Assembly: GCA_964568975.1 (NCBI GenBank)
Contig: CAZMSO010000010.1
Span: forward strand, 17,345-81,344
Source: CAZADA01 sp964568975
Lineage (GTDB): Bacteria; Pseudomonadota; Alphaproteobacteria; Caulobacterales; Maricaulaceae
DNA: 64,000 nt
Reading direction: 5' to 3'
Part shown: positions 14,817 to 24,900 of the stretch, piece by piece
Layout: the number at the start of each line of letters is the position of its first letter
Position numbering within the stretch: position 1 is the first letter of the stretch
The notes under the pieces: generated by a model
Databases searched by the model: none
What the model was told of the DNA's origin: nothing
Seen by the model: only the letters and a program-made list of their open reading frames with translations
Made by a program: the position numbers and the translations under genes

Positions 14817-15902
14817 TTACCAGGCCGGGCTTAGGCGCACGGAGTCCGCCGGCGCTGTGTTCGGCGTGGTCGGGAGCAAGAAGATCCGCCCGAGCGTCGC
14901 AGCCGCTGTGAGGGCGTAGCCCACTTGCTGCACCCGCCCGATGACGCCGCCGCGCGCTTTCGCGGCATCAAGCTTGCGCGACACCGCCAACAACCGATCC
15001 ATGTTTTTGCGGAACTTCGGATTGTCGAGATCCAGCGTCAGCGGGAACACTTGTTTCATGATTTCCGTCGTCGTGCGGAAGACTTGGAAATCATACGCGG
15101 TCGGATCGAGCCCAAGCGCTTTGTGGAAGACGGGCCGGTTGTGGTCGCGGATGTACATGGTCGCAAAGACCGACAGGATGAAGAACCGCACCCACAGCTT
15201 GTTCAAGCCGCGCAGCATATGCGGGTTGGCGTGCATTAAGAGCGCAAACGCTTCGCCATGGCGGAACTCGTCATTGCACCATTCTTTGAACCATTTGAAA
15301 ATCGGGTGGAACCGCAGCTCCGGGCGCCGCTCCAATTGGCGATAAATGGTGATGTAGCGGGCGTAGCCGATTTTCTCCGACAGATAGACAGCGTAGAAAA
15401 TAAACTTCGGATTGAAGTACGTATACTTCTTCGTGCGCGTCAGAAAACCCATGTCGACGCCAATACCAAAGTCTTTCAGGCTGTCATTAATGAATCCCGC
15501 ATGGCGCGCTTCGTCTCGGCTCATGCACCGGAACAAGTCCTTCATGTCGGGGTTTTCGGTGTGCTTGACAATCTCCTTGTAAAGCACGCAGCCGGAAAAC
15601 TCCGCGGTGAGCGAGCTCACAAGGAAGTCGATGAACTCCTTGCGCAAATCATCGGGCAAGGTGCGCAGGGCGTTATCGAATTCATCCGTGCGCTTGAAAT
15701 GCCCTTTGTTTGGATCGCTCTTCAATTCGGCGATAAGCTCGTCCCACTCCCGGCGCACGGGCGTGACGTCCATCTTGTCCATCGCCTTGAAGTCCGTGGT
15801 GTAAAAACGCGGGCTGAGGATGGTGTCCTCGGTCGCGGCCTGGGTGGTGGCGTTGGGTGCGGGGGGATGCGCCTCAGCGGCGACGGACGTGGCGGTGGTC
15901 AT
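14817..15902 (-). CDS. acsF: Mg-protoporphyrin IX monomethyl ester oxidative cyclase AcsF
   Basis: AcsF forms the fifth (isocyclic) ring using O2. The 361-aa diiron protein shows Glu101 (LTAEFSG), E131-x-x-H134 (RDEARHAGF) and E212-x-x-H215 (NDEFRHGEAFA) as metal ligands. No anaerobic BchE occurs in the window, so pigment synthesis as seen here requires oxygen. The ATG at 15902 overlaps the stop of the upstream 121-aa ORF (ATGA) and has GGGAGAGG before it. Confidence 0.96.
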   Translation of the reverse strand: MTTATSVAAEAHPPAPNATTQAATEDTILSPRFYTTDFKAMDKMDVTPVRREWDELIAELKSDPNKGHFKRTDEFDNALRTLPDDLRKEFIDFLVSSLTAEFSGCVLYKEIVKHTENPDMKDLFRCMSRDEARHAGFINDSLKDFGIGVDMGFLTRTKKYTYFNPKFIFYAVYLSEKIGYARYITIYRQLERRPELRFHPIFKWFKEWCNDEFRHGEAFALLMHANPHMLRGLNKLWVRFFILSVFATMYIRDHNRPVFHKALGLDPTAYDFQVFRTTTEIMKQVFPLTLDLDNPKFRKNMDRLLAVSRKLDAAKARGGVIGRVQQVGYALTAAATLGRIFLLPTTPNTAPADSVRLSPAW

Positions 15903-16264
15903 AATCCTCTCCCAATCAGGCGTGCAGGGGGGCGGCCGGACAAGGTCTCGCCGCTGAAGCTGACTTCATAGAGTTCGCTGAGCTCAAGATGGGCGGTGAA
16001 CCGGGTCCACAGGCGCTCAAGCCATGTGGCGCGGATGACGTCGGCGGTGCGGCGCAGGCTTACGCTTTCCCCAAACGCCACGCGGATCGGCGCGCCGTGG
16101 ACGCGCACCCGGTCGCCGGGGCCAATGGGGATATCGCCGTCCAGACGCACATGGGCGTGCAGGCTGTCGGGGCTTTGCTCGACATCAATGGTGCAGCCGA
16201 TGGTGAAGCGGCGCGCGGCGGGAGCCGCGGCCTGGGCCGGGGAGGTGGGGGCGAGCGTGGTCAT
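15899..16264 (-). CDS. Conserved small protein between puhC and acsF, 121 aa
   Basis: This ORF overlaps puhC upstream and acsF downstream by 4 bases each (ATGA), so it is certainly translated in the superoperon. It has an Ala-rich start, then a compact soluble region with beta character (DGDIPIGPGDRVRVHGAPIRVAFGESVSLRRTADVIRATWLERLW). There is no membrane helix or cofactor motif. An ORF in this position occurs in many purple-bacterial clusters, but I know of no assigned function. Tight coupling to acsF suggests a role near the cyclase or RC assembly (inference). Confidence 0.85.
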   Translation of the reverse strand: MTTLAPTSPAQAAAPAARRFTIGCTIDVEQSPDSLHAHVRLDGDIPIGPGDRVRVHGAPIRVAFGESVSLRRTADVIRATWLERLWTRFTAHLELSELYEVSFSGETLSGRPPARLIGRGL

Positions 16265-16845
16265 GACGCCTCCTGCTCTGCCGCGTGGGGCGCGGTCGCG
16301 GCTTGGGCGACATCGTCGACGCCGGCGGTCTCAGCCGGCGGCGCGTCCGCTGCGGGATCGGCCTCGAACAGGGCTGCAAACACCGCCAGGCTGTCGACGC
16401 CGAAGGCGCGCAGCTCGATCCGCTTGCCGGAATGGGGATCCTCCAGCCAGATCAAGCCATTGGCGAAGCGCGTGAGCACGAGGGGGTCGGCGAGGCGGGC
16501 CGCGTCTGCGCCGCCGTCGCGCGCGAGATGCACCCGCCGCGCGTGGTCAAGGGTTTGGGCGACGCCGCGCACCAGCGCTGTGGTGTTGTCATTGAGCACC
16601 GCGAGCACGGCGTCGGTCTCGCCCTCGCGCACGACAATCGCGCCGTCCTCACGGTCTATGAACCGCACCGCCAGCGTCGCCTCCGCGGCCGCGGTCGCGC
16701 TGGGCGCAGAAACAGGCTTCATGCCGGACAAACGCGCGCCGGCCACAATGATCAAGGCGAAGACGACGACGCCGGCGGCGCTCGCCAGCGCCCATCGCGG
16801 CGCACCGGCGGAGCTGTGTGAGTGGTCGTGCGTGTGATCAGACAT
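16261..16845 (-). CDS. puhC: Photosynthetic complex assembly protein PuhC
   Basis: The 194-aa protein has a His-rich cytoplasmic N-terminus (MSDHTHDHSHSS), one membrane helix (about 19-40), and a periplasmic domain with the PuhC-type pattern FIDREDGAIVV...LDHARRVH...RFANGLIWLEDPHSGKRIELRAFG. PuhC aids RC-LH1 assembly. The C-terminal 40 residues are acidic and Ala-rich. GAGGAGGG precedes the ATG at 16845. The last codon overlaps the next ORF. Confidence 0.9.
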   Translation of the reverse strand: MSDHTHDHSHSSAGAPRWALASAAGVVVFALIIVAGARLSGMKPVSAPSATAAAEATLAVRFIDREDGAIVVREGETDAVLAVLNDNTTALVRGVAQTLDHARRVHLARDGGADAARLADPLVLTRFANGLIWLEDPHSGKRIELRAFGVDSLAVFAALFEADPAADAPPAETAGVDDVAQAATAPHAAEQEAS

Positions 16846-16868
16846 GGCGATCCCTCCTCAACCAAGCG

Positions 16869-17767
16869 TCATTCCGCTGGCGCGGCCGCCACGCCCACAG
16901 GCGTCGCCGCAGGGCTTTGGTTTGGGCTTTGGTGTGGGCTTTGGGTTGGGCGCGACGGCGCGGCGCCCGCGCGCTCAGAGCCGACGTCGNNNNNNNNNNN
17001 NNNNNNNNNNNNNNNNNNNNNNNNNNNNNNNNNNNNNNNNNNNNNNNNNNNNNNNNNNNNNNNNNNNNNNNNNNNNNNNNNNNNNNNNNTGGGCTTTGGG
17101 TTGGGCGCGACGGCGCGGCGCCCGCGCGCTCAGAGCCGACGTCGCGCTCCTCCACGCGGGCGATGACCGTGGGCGCGGCGGTGGCTTTCAGCGCGGCCGC
17201 GAGCACGCCCGCCACCGTCTCCGCCTGGGGCACGGCCCGCAGCATCGGAACCGCGGGATTGAACGTCCACGGTTTCGCGTGAGGCCACAAATGCACATAA
17301 GCGATGTGGTCCTTGCCGCTCAGGGTCAGGGGGATGTCGCCAGTGCCGTCGGGGCGCGTCAGCAGCGCCGCTTCGCCAATAATGGCGAAGGGCACGTTGA
17401 TCGCTTTCGGCAACGCCACGCCATAGCGCAGCACCACGCGCTTGTTCGTGATCGTGTAGACCGTGCTGCGCGCGATCGCGGCCGCTAAGAGCGACAACAC
17501 CGCCACAGTGGCCGCTCCGAGCGCGATCATCACAAGCGCGGCCAGGGCCGCTGCGGCGACGTCGCCGCCCTCCCACACCGTCGCGAAGGCCCGCCAGCCC
17601 GCGAGAATGGCGAAATAGACCGCCACGGTGCGCACGTGGAAGACTTGGCGCGCCAAGACATTCCAGCGCGGTCCGCCGCTCCACAGGATGCGCTCCCCGG
17701 CCGGCAGCGCCTCAGGCAGGCCGGGGGTCGCTTCGTGAACAAAGGTGTGGCCGTGATGATGATCCAT
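16869..17767 (-). CDS. puhB: Photosynthetic complex assembly protein PuhB
   Basis: PuhB is a membrane PH-like-domain protein needed for RC assembly. It starts MDHHHGHTFVHEA, with hydrophobic helices around 45-65 and 72-100, then a PH-type region (TVYTITNKRVVLRYGVALPKAINVPF). The 100-N gap lies in its 3' end. If the duplicated 55-bp flanks are merged, the frame continues as a (T/H/N)QSP repeat tail and stops at 16869-16871, just before the puhC ribosome binding site, giving 247 aa. With the Ns kept, the frame wrongly runs into puhC. Start and puhA stop overlap (TAATG). Confidence 0.85.
16990..17089. other. 100-N assembly gap inside puhB with 55-bp duplicated flanks
   Basis: Bases 16935-16989 and 17090-17144 are identical. 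Collapsing them removes 155 bases and restores a proper puhB C-terminus, which argues that the gap and one flank are artefacts of a repeat-rich join. Confidence 0.95.
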
Positions 17768-18600
17768 TAGAACAACGCCTCCGCGCGGCTGGGCGTCGCG
17801 TAAAGCAGGCCGCCCGCATAAAAGCCCGTGATCTTGTCTTCTTCCAACAAGGTCACTTGATCAGGGTTTTTCAGTCCCGGCACGTCGGCGAAATGCCGCG
17901 CCAGGATGGCCGGCACGTCGATGCGCTTCAGGCCGCCGCGCACATCAGCGAACGGCGTCGGCAACAGCACGCGTTTGGCCGCGGGGGCGGACGGCGCGGG
18001 CGCAGGCGCGCCATCCGGCGCGGCCATGGGCGCCGGCGCGGCCGCCGCCGCCGGCAATTCGACCTCATAATACCGCGCCAGCATTTCCGAGCGATCGACC
18101 CACACATCGCTCACAACGCCGGCGACTTTGCCATCGGCGCCCATCACCGCCATGCCGCGAGGATCCGGCCCGCCCTCGGCGACGTCATAGCCCTCAAGCG
18201 CGCGCAGCGGCGCGATTTTCGGCTCGCCTTCCCACGTGCGGTCGGGCTCATCGGCGCGCTCGGCGTACGCGGCCGGACCGACGCCGTCCTTCATGGGATC
18301 GCCCGTGGGCGTAAGCGGCGCGCCAGGCCACACCGCCAGCGGTTTCGCAGCCAGGGCCCGTGTGTCGCGCGAGCCGTCGGGGACGCTGAATGTCTCGCCG
18401 CTGGGAAGCTCGCGATCGCGCGGCTCCGGCACCCACAGCATGCCGCCCTGTTCAACCCGCCCGGTGGTGTCCTCCTCCAAGGGGTAGCCTTCGCGGCGAT
18501 CTTCGCGCCGCAAGTAAAAAACCAATCCGAAGAAGAACAGCGTGAACGCCCATAGGGACAATTCCGCCAAGTCCAGACCTTGAAAAAAGATATCCGTCAT
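17767..18600 (-). CDS. puhA: Photosynthetic reaction centre H subunit PuhA
   Basis: The 277-aa H subunit caps the cytoplasmic face of the L/M core. It has one N-terminal membrane helix (about 10-31) followed by YLRREDRREGYPLE, then a soluble beta-rich domain (GVVSDVWVDRSEMLARYYEVEL). An Ala/Pro-rich insertion of about 25 residues near 182-208 lengthens the domain relative to R. sphaeroides. The ATG at 18600 is preferred over the GTG one codon upstream. It is the first puh gene after lhaA. Confidence 0.95.
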   Translation of the reverse strand: MTDIFFQGLDLAELSLWAFTLFFFGLVFYLRREDRREGYPLEEDTTGRVEQGGMLWVPEPRDRELPSGETFSVPDGSRDTRALAAKPLAVWPGAPLTPTGDPMKDGVGPAAYAERADEPDRTWEGEPKIAPLRALEGYDVAEGGPDPRGMAVMGADGKVAGVVSDVWVDRSEMLARYYEVELPAAAAAPAPMAAPDGAPAPAPSAPAAKRVLLPTPFADVRGGLKRIDVPAILARHFADVPGLKNPDQVTLLEEDKITGFYAGGLLYATPSRAEALF

Positions 18601-18691
18601 CACTTCGTCTCCCGCTGTCGCGACGTCTGCTGGCCAGCCCTGACGCCGTCTTCGATGTCACCGCCTCTTACGCCGCCGCGCGCTGTTCGCC

Positions 18692-20194
18692 TCATCCTGG
18701 GAACTCCGCTAAGCCGAACTTCTTGCGCGCGTCGTCGTGTGAGCCCCCGTGGCGCGCCAGCGGGCCGATGACGGCCAGCGTCGCGAACAGAAGCGCGATC
18801 TCCACGTGATACACAGCGCTGTAGCCGGTGGCCGGATGGGTCAGCGCGGGACCCAAACGCCCGGCTTCCGCCAACGCCGCGACGCCGTCACGCAACGCCC
18901 CGCCGACGCCAATGGCGAGGCCCGCGGCGGAGGCTTGCACCGCGCCCCATGCGCCGAGGGCGATGCCGCTGGCGGTGAGGCCGTCGCCCGCCTCAGGTCG
19001 GGCGAGGTCCATCGCTGCGGTCAACACGCCGACGGAGAACAAGCCACCGCCGAAGCCGATGAGGATTGAGCCGACCCGGAAGAGAAAGGGCGACCCCAAG
19101 GGATCGGACAAAATCACACAGGAAAAAGCCGCCACCCCCACCAGCGCGCCATAGGCGGCGAGGCGGTGGGCGTCTGCGCCCTTCGACAATCGCCGCGCCG
19201 CAAGCGCGAAGCCTGCAATCGCGCCGCCGGCCCACAAGGCGGTGAGCAAGGTGGTCGCCGACACCGACAATCCAAGCACTTCTCCGCCATAAGGCTCCAA
19301 CAGCACGTCTTGCATCGCGAAGGCCGCCGAGCCGAGGCCGATCGCCACCAACAGGCGGCGCACCCGCCCGCCATTGAGGAACGCCGTCCACGCTTCACGG
19401 AAGGCCGGCGTCTCGCGGTCCTTCGCGGTCAGGCGCGTGTCGCGCGCCTCCTGTTTCCACAGCGCGATCATGTTGAGCGCCATCGTCACCACCGCGACGC
19501 CTTGGAGCACTTTGATCAGCCGCACTTGGGAGAAGTCGGCGAGCAAGAGCCCGAACACGACCGCGCTGAGCCACATGCCCGCGAGCAGAGTGACGTATAA
19601 GAGCGCGACCACCCGCGGGCGCGCGCTCTCCGGCGCCAAATCCGTCGCCAAAGCAAGACCCGCCGTCTGGGTGGTGTGCAAGCCCGCGCCGACTAAGAGG
19701 AAAGACGCCGCCGCCGCCACATGGCCTACCCAGAGCGGTCCCGTGGTGTCGCCCGACAAAATGATCAGCGCGAACGGCATGAAGGAAAAGCCGCCGAACA
19801 TCATCAGCGACCCGAACCAAATATAAGGGCCCCGCCGCCACCCCAGCGCCGAGCGGTGGGTGTCGGACTTAAATCCGATCAGCGCGCGCAGCGGCGCAAA
19901 CACTAAGGGCAGCGACACCATCACCGCCACCAACCAGGCCGGCACGCCCATCTCGATGATCAGCACTCGGTTGAGCGCGCCGGTGAGCAACACCGCCGCC
20001 ATGCCCACCGAGACCTGAAACAGCGACAAGCGCAAGAGCCGCCGCAAGGGCAGATCCTTCGTCGCCACATCGGCGAAGGGCAGGAGCTTCATCCACGCCG
20101 CGGCGTTCTTGGCCATGCGCGCGCGCATGCGCTCAGCCGCCTCAGCGCGGGGATCGCGGTCGGTGTCGCTGGGGGCGGGAGCGGGCGTGATCAT
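18692..20194 (-). CDS. lhaA: LH1 assembly protein LhaA (PucC/BCH1 MFS family)
   Basis: LhaA is a 12-helix MFS-like protein that helps insert or deliver pigment to LH1. The 500-aa chain contains the family segments LFQVSVGMAAVLLTGALNRV, FAPLRALIGFKSDTHRS, LGWRRGPYIWFG and MQDVLLEPYGGEVLG. The ATG at 20194 overlaps the bchM stop (ATGA); the longer frame to 20278 lies inside bchM. It sits between bchM and puhA as in Rhodobacter. A related gene is at 33099-34505. Confidence 0.94.
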   Translation of the reverse strand: MITPAPAPSDTDRDPRAEAAERMRARMAKNAAAWMKLLPFADVATKDLPLRRLLRLSLFQVSVGMAAVLLTGALNRVLIIEMGVPAWLVAVMVSLPLVFAPLRALIGFKSDTHRSALGWRRGPYIWFGSLMMFGGFSFMPFALIILSGDTTGPLWVGHVAAAASFLLVGAGLHTTQTAGLALATDLAPESARPRVVALLYVTLLAGMWLSAVVFGLLLADFSQVRLIKVLQGVAVVTMALNMIALWKQEARDTRLTAKDRETPAFREAWTAFLNGGRVRRLLVAIGLGSAAFAMQDVLLEPYGGEVLGLSVSATTLLTALWAGGAIAGFALAARRLSKGADAHRLAAYGALVGVAAFSCVILSDPLGSPFLFRVGSILIGFGGGLFSVGVLTAAMDLARPEAGDGLTASGIALGAWGAVQASAAGLAIGVGGALRDGVAALAEAGRLGPALTHPATGYSAVYHVEIALLFATLAVIGPLARHGGSHDDARKKFGLAEFPG

Positions 20195-20913
20195 GCCGAC
20201 GCGGCCTCCCGCACAAGCTCCAGCGCTTCTGAGGTGTAAAAGCCGCTGACAATCCGCTGGGAGCGCGCAAACCGCCAACCCGCCAGGCGGGGCTCAGCCG
20301 CCACGCGCCGCGCAAGATCCGACGCGCGCACCGGCACGATCGCCGGGGCGCGGTCCGCCCGGGGGAAGGCGCGCCCGACCACGTGCATGGTCGCCAGCAT
20401 CGGGCTCCATGGCGCGACCGTGAACAGGATCGCGCGCTCGCACCGCTCCGCCAGGCGCGCGAGAGCGTCCGTCATGTCTGCTGGGCTGTAGTGGATGAGG
20501 CTGTCCATCGCCACGACGTAATCGACCCGGCCGAAGCCGGGATCGAGCATGTCGCCGGCGGTGAAGGCGATGCGTCCTGGCGCAAGGTCGGCGGGCGCGC
20601 GCTCGCGGGCGACGTCGAGCAGGCTCGCGGCGACATCAACAGCCGTGACGTCCGCACCGCGGCGGGCCGCCGCCACCGTCAGCGCGCCCGTGCCGCAGCC
20701 GGCGTCCAGCAGACGCTGTCCGCAGAGATCCTCCGGCAACCAGTCAAGCAAGGTCGCGCGCATGCGGTCGCGGCCCGCACGCACGGTCGCGCGGATTTTG
20801 CTCACCGGCGCGTCGGAGGTGAGCTGGGCCCAGGTGTCGGCCGCGGTGCGGTCGAAGTAATCCTCAAGCGCGTCGCGGCGCGCGGCGTAGGTGGTCGACG
20901 GAGCGGCGGTCAT
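20191..20913 (-). CDS. bchM: Mg-protoporphyrin IX methyltransferase BchM
   Basis: BchM methylates the C13 propionate with SAM, making the substrate of AcsF. The 240-aa Rossmann methyltransferase has the SAM loop LLDAGCGTGALTVAAARRG and the acidic strand VTAVDVAAS, then DYVVAMDSLIHY. The ATG at 20913 overlaps the bchL stop (TGATG); the TTG one codon upstream is less likely. Its stop overlaps lhaA. Confidence 0.95.
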   Translation of the reverse strand: MTAAPSTTYAARRDALEDYFDRTAADTWAQLTSDAPVSKIRATVRAGRDRMRATLLDWLPEDLCGQRLLDAGCGTGALTVAAARRGADVTAVDVAASLLDVARERAPADLAPGRIAFTAGDMLDPGFGRVDYVVAMDSLIHYSPADMTDALARLAERCERAILFTVAPWSPMLATMHVVGRAFPRADRAPAIVPVRASDLARRVAAEPRLAGWRFARSQRIVSGFYTSEALELVREAASA

Positions 20914-21872
20914 CAATCAAACCCCAAGAAGTCAAAGATCTCACGGTCTTTCATGGGCGTGGCGTCGCAGGGCTCGACACCCGCCCAGAGCGTGGCGGCC
21001 AAGCGCAGATACTCTTCCTGCACCGCCTCAAGCTCGGGGGACGGCTCCATCTCAAACAACGTCGATTTCTTCAGCCGTGAGCGGCGGATGACGTCGAGGT
21101 CGGGGAAATGGGCGAGCCGATTGAGACCCACCGCCTCGCCGAAACGATCGACTTCATCGGTGGCCGCCGAGCGGTTGGCGATGCAGCCGGCCACGCGCAC
21201 GTCATAGTTTTTCGACTTCGCGCGGATCGCCGCAATGATGCGGTTCATCGCGAAAATGCTGTCGAAATCATTGGCGGTGACGATCACCGCGCGCTCGGCG
21301 TGCTGGAGCGGCGAGGCGAAGCCGCCGCAGACCACGTCGCCCAACACGTCGAAAATCACCACATCGGTGTCTTCTAACAGGTGGTGTTCTTTGAGGAGCT
21401 TCACGGTTTGGCCGACGACATAGCCGCCGCAGCCCGTGCCCGCGGGGGGGCCGCCGGCCTCCACGCACATCACGCCGTTATACCCCTCAAAGACGTAATC
21501 CTCCGGCCGCAACTCCTCCATGTGGAAGTCAACTTGCTTAAGGATGTCGATGACAGTCGGGGCGAGCTTTTTGGTCAGCGTGAAGGTTGAGTCGTGCTTC
21601 GGGTCGCAGCCGATTTGCAGGACCCGTTTGCCGAGCTTCGAAAACGCCGCCGACAAGTTCGACGAGGTCGTGGACTTGCCGATCCCGCCCTTGCCGTAGA
21701 CGGCGAACACTTTCGCGCTCTCTATGCGCACGCGCGGGTCGAGTTTGACTTGCACGCTGCCGTCGCCGTCTTCGCGGCCGTCGCGGCCTGCCGCCACGCG
21801 CAAGCGCGCGCTCACGTCGCCGCCGTCACCGGGCTGGCCGGGCACGCCCCGATCCAGATCCAAAAGCGCCAT
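20913..21872 (-). CDS. bchL: Dark protochlorophyllide reductase iron protein BchL
   Basis: BchL is the NifH-like ATPase of DPOR and reduces ring D with BchNB. The 319-aa protein has the P-loop at 60-67 (GKGGIGKS), cluster cysteines in GTGCGGYVVG and DVLGDVVCGGFASP, and the usual C-terminus. The first ~40 residues are a variable extension rich in Gly and Asp. GGGAGGCGAGG before the ATG at 21872 favours this start over the in-frame one at 21887. Coupled to bchM by TGATG. Confidence 0.96.
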   Translation of the reverse strand: MALLDLDRGVPGQPGDGGDVSARLRVAAGRDGREDGDGSVQVKLDPRVRIESAKVFAVYGKGGIGKSTTSSNLSAAFSKLGKRVLQIGCDPKHDSTFTLTKKLAPTVIDILKQVDFHMEELRPEDYVFEGYNGVMCVEAGGPPAGTGCGGYVVGQTVKLLKEHHLLEDTDVVIFDVLGDVVCGGFASPLQHAERAVIVTANDFDSIFAMNRIIAAIRAKSKNYDVRVAGCIANRSAATDEVDRFGEAVGLNRLAHFPDLDVIRRSRLKKSTLFEMEPSPELEAVQEEYLRLAATLWAGVEPCDATPMKDREIFDFLGFD

Positions 21873-21911
21873 GTCCTCGCCTCCCAAGTCTTGTGGCGCG
21901 CAGGCCGGGCC

Positions 21912-24900
21912 TTAGGCCGCGGCCACGCCTTCCACGCGGTCTTCCAAATCGGCCCCTGCAGCCCGCAACGCGTCGAGCGTCGCGGGGTCGGGGGTCCAGT
22001 ACTGCCGTTCACACGCTTCAATGAGCCGCTGGGCGGTCTTGGCCGCTGAGCGCGGGTTCAGGCTGGCGAGCTTTTCGCGCAGCGCCTCATCCAGCACGAA
22101 GGTTTCCGCTAGGCGCTGATAGACCCACGGCGCGACCTGGCCCGTGGTCGCTGACCAGCCCATGGTGTTGGTGACGTGAGCCTCGATCTGGCGCACGCCC
22201 TCATAGCCATGCTTGAGGAGCGCGTCATACCAGCGCGGGTTGAGCATGCGGGTGCGGGTCTCAAGAGCGACTTGCTCTGAGAGCGTGCGGACTTTGCCTT
22301 CGCCGCGGGTTTGATCGCCAATGTAGACCGCCGCCGCCGCGGCCTGGCCCTCAGCGCCCGCCTCGCGTTTGGCGCGGTTGGCCGCGCGTCCGACGCCGCC
22401 CAGGGTGTCGAAATAATGGTCGATGGTGGTGACGCCGAGCTCGACGGAGTCGAGGTTCTGGTACGCGAGATCCACATCCCGCAGCACAGATTTGAGGATC
22501 GCTTCTTGGCGCACGGGCTTGGCGTCGCGGCCATAGGCGTAGCTTTTGCGCTTCTCGAACGCGTCGGCGAGTTCGTCTTCCTCGCCCCACGCGCCGCTGT
22601 CGATCAGCTGATTGACGTTCGCGCCATAGGCCCCATCGGCGTTTGAGAACACACGCAAGGCCGCCGTTTCGAGATCACAGCCCGTCTCGGCCATGGTCGC
22701 AAGCGCGTGTTTGCGCACAAAGTTGAGTTCCGCGGGCTCATCCTCCGCACTCGCCGCGAGCCACGCGGCTTCCGCCAAGAGCTTGGTGTGCATGGGCAAC
22801 AGATCGCGGAAAATGCCCGACAACGTCGCCAGCACATCCACGCGCGGCCGGCCGAGATCCTCCAGCGGGATCAGCGTCGCGCCGCACAGCCGGCCATAGC
22901 CGTCAAATCGTGGGCGCGCGCCCATGAGCGCGAGGGCTTGCGCGATCGGGCCGCCCTCGGATTTCAGATTGTCGGTTCCCCACAGCACGAGCGCCACAGT
23001 CTCCGGCAGGGGATGACCGTCGGCGGTGTGGCGGTCCAACAGACGCTGGGCCTGGCGCGCGCCGTCCTTCAGTGCAAAGGCCGACGGCATGCGGAAGGGA
23101 TCAAATCCGTGGAGGTTGCGCCCGGTGGGTAAGATCTCCGGCGCGCGCAAAATGTCGCCGCCCGCCACCGGGGCGATGTAGCCGCCGTCAAGGGCGTGGA
23201 GGATGGCGGGGATTTCATGGTCTTCGCCAAGATGGCGGGCGGCGTCGGCGAGCCGCTGGGCGAGGGCGCGGTCGGCTTCGCTGAAATCATCGGGGATGGC
23301 GCCGCTCATGGCCGCTGTGATCACCGCGGGATCGGGCCGGGCGTCGCTCATGGCTTCACCCATGGCCGCAAGGAGTTCGGCCCGCTCATTCTCTGGCGCG
23401 GCGCGCCCGACCACATGGAGGCCGTGGGGGATGAGCGTCTCTTCCAGTTCGCGCACGGTGTGGGTCAGCGCCGCGACGTGGGCGTCGGCTTCCGCGGCCG
23501 TCCATGGCGGCTCAGCCTCCGCGAGGTCGAGTTCGGCGGCTTGGGCTTGAATGAGTTCGGCGAGGTCGCGCGCCTCCGCCTCCCGCTCGGGCGCGAGGCC
23601 CCGACGGCGGGTGAGGGAGGCTTTGAGATCCTCTAAGCCCTTATAGAGCCCGGCTTGTTCCACCGGCGGCGTCAAATGGCTGACCAGCGTCGCGACGGCG
23701 CGCCGTTTCGCGATCATGCCCTCAGAGGGGTTGTTCGCAGCGTAGAGGTAGAAGTTCGGCACGTCCCCAATCAGCCGGTCCGGCCAGCAGCGCTCAGCGA
23801 GGCCCGCCTGCTTTCCGGGCATGAACTCCAGCGCGCCGTGGGTGCCGAAATGGAGGACGGCGTGGGCGGCGAAATCTTCCCGCAGATAGCGGTAAAACGC
23901 CGAGAATGCGTGCGTGGGCGCGAAGCCCTCCTCAAACAAGAGGCGCATGGGATCGCCTTCATAGCCGAAGCCCGGCTGGATGCCGATGAAGACATTGCCG
24001 AACCGCGCGCCGAGGATTTGGATGTTGGCGCCGTCGCTCAGCTGGCGGCCGGGGGCGGGGCCCCACTGGGCTTCAAGCTCCGCCAGCCAGCGCTCCCGGC
24101 GCACATGGTCGTCGGCGGGGATGCGCGCATAGACATTGGCGTCGGCGCCGAAAAGTTCCGCATTGCCCTCCACCACGGCCGCGCGCAAGGCGTCCGGCGT
24201 CGCGGGCGCGTCAAGCGCATAGCCCGCCTCGCGCAGGGCCGTAAGGGTGTTGTGGAGCGAGGCGAAGACGTCGAGATACGCGGCCGTGCCCACGGCCCCG
24301 CCATTGGGGGGGAAGTTGAAGAGCACCACCGCCACCCGGCGTTGATCGCGCGGCGTGCGCCGCAGCGCGACCAGCCGCGCGACGCGGGCGGCGAGCGTCT
24401 CCACCCGTTCGGGGCAGGCGCGCATGGGTTGTTGCTGGCCGTTGTCGGGGAAGTCGCACGCCCGCGCACAGCCCCCGCACGCCTCGCCGGCCGGATCCCC
24501 GCGTCCGCCGAACACCGTCGGAGCGATGGCGCCGTCCAGCTCAGGGATGGCGACCATAATGGTCGATTCCACCGGCGACAGGCCCTGGGAGGAGCCGCCC
24601 CACTGCTGAAGCGTCTGAAACTCCAGCGGGTGTGCGCAAATGTAGGGCACGTCGAGCGCTTTCAGCGCCGCCTCTGCGCCCATGGCGTCGTTGTAGGCGG
24701 GCCCGCCCACAAGGGAGAACCCCGTCAAGGACACGACCGCGTCCACCACGGGCGCGCCGTCTTTGACGAAGAATTTCTCGATCGCCGGGCGCGCGTCGAG
24801 GCCGCTGGCGAAGGCGGGAATAACCTGCAAGCCCTGCGCCTCAAGAGCCGCGATCGCCCCGTCATAATGACCGGCGTCGCCCGCGAGCACATAAGAGCGC

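Noticed and set aside
16838..17767. 309-aa frame for puhB running through the Ns and into puhC
   Set aside because: It depends on the gap being exactly 100 bases. Merging the 55-bp duplicated flanks gives a shorter, well-spaced puhB ending at 16869.
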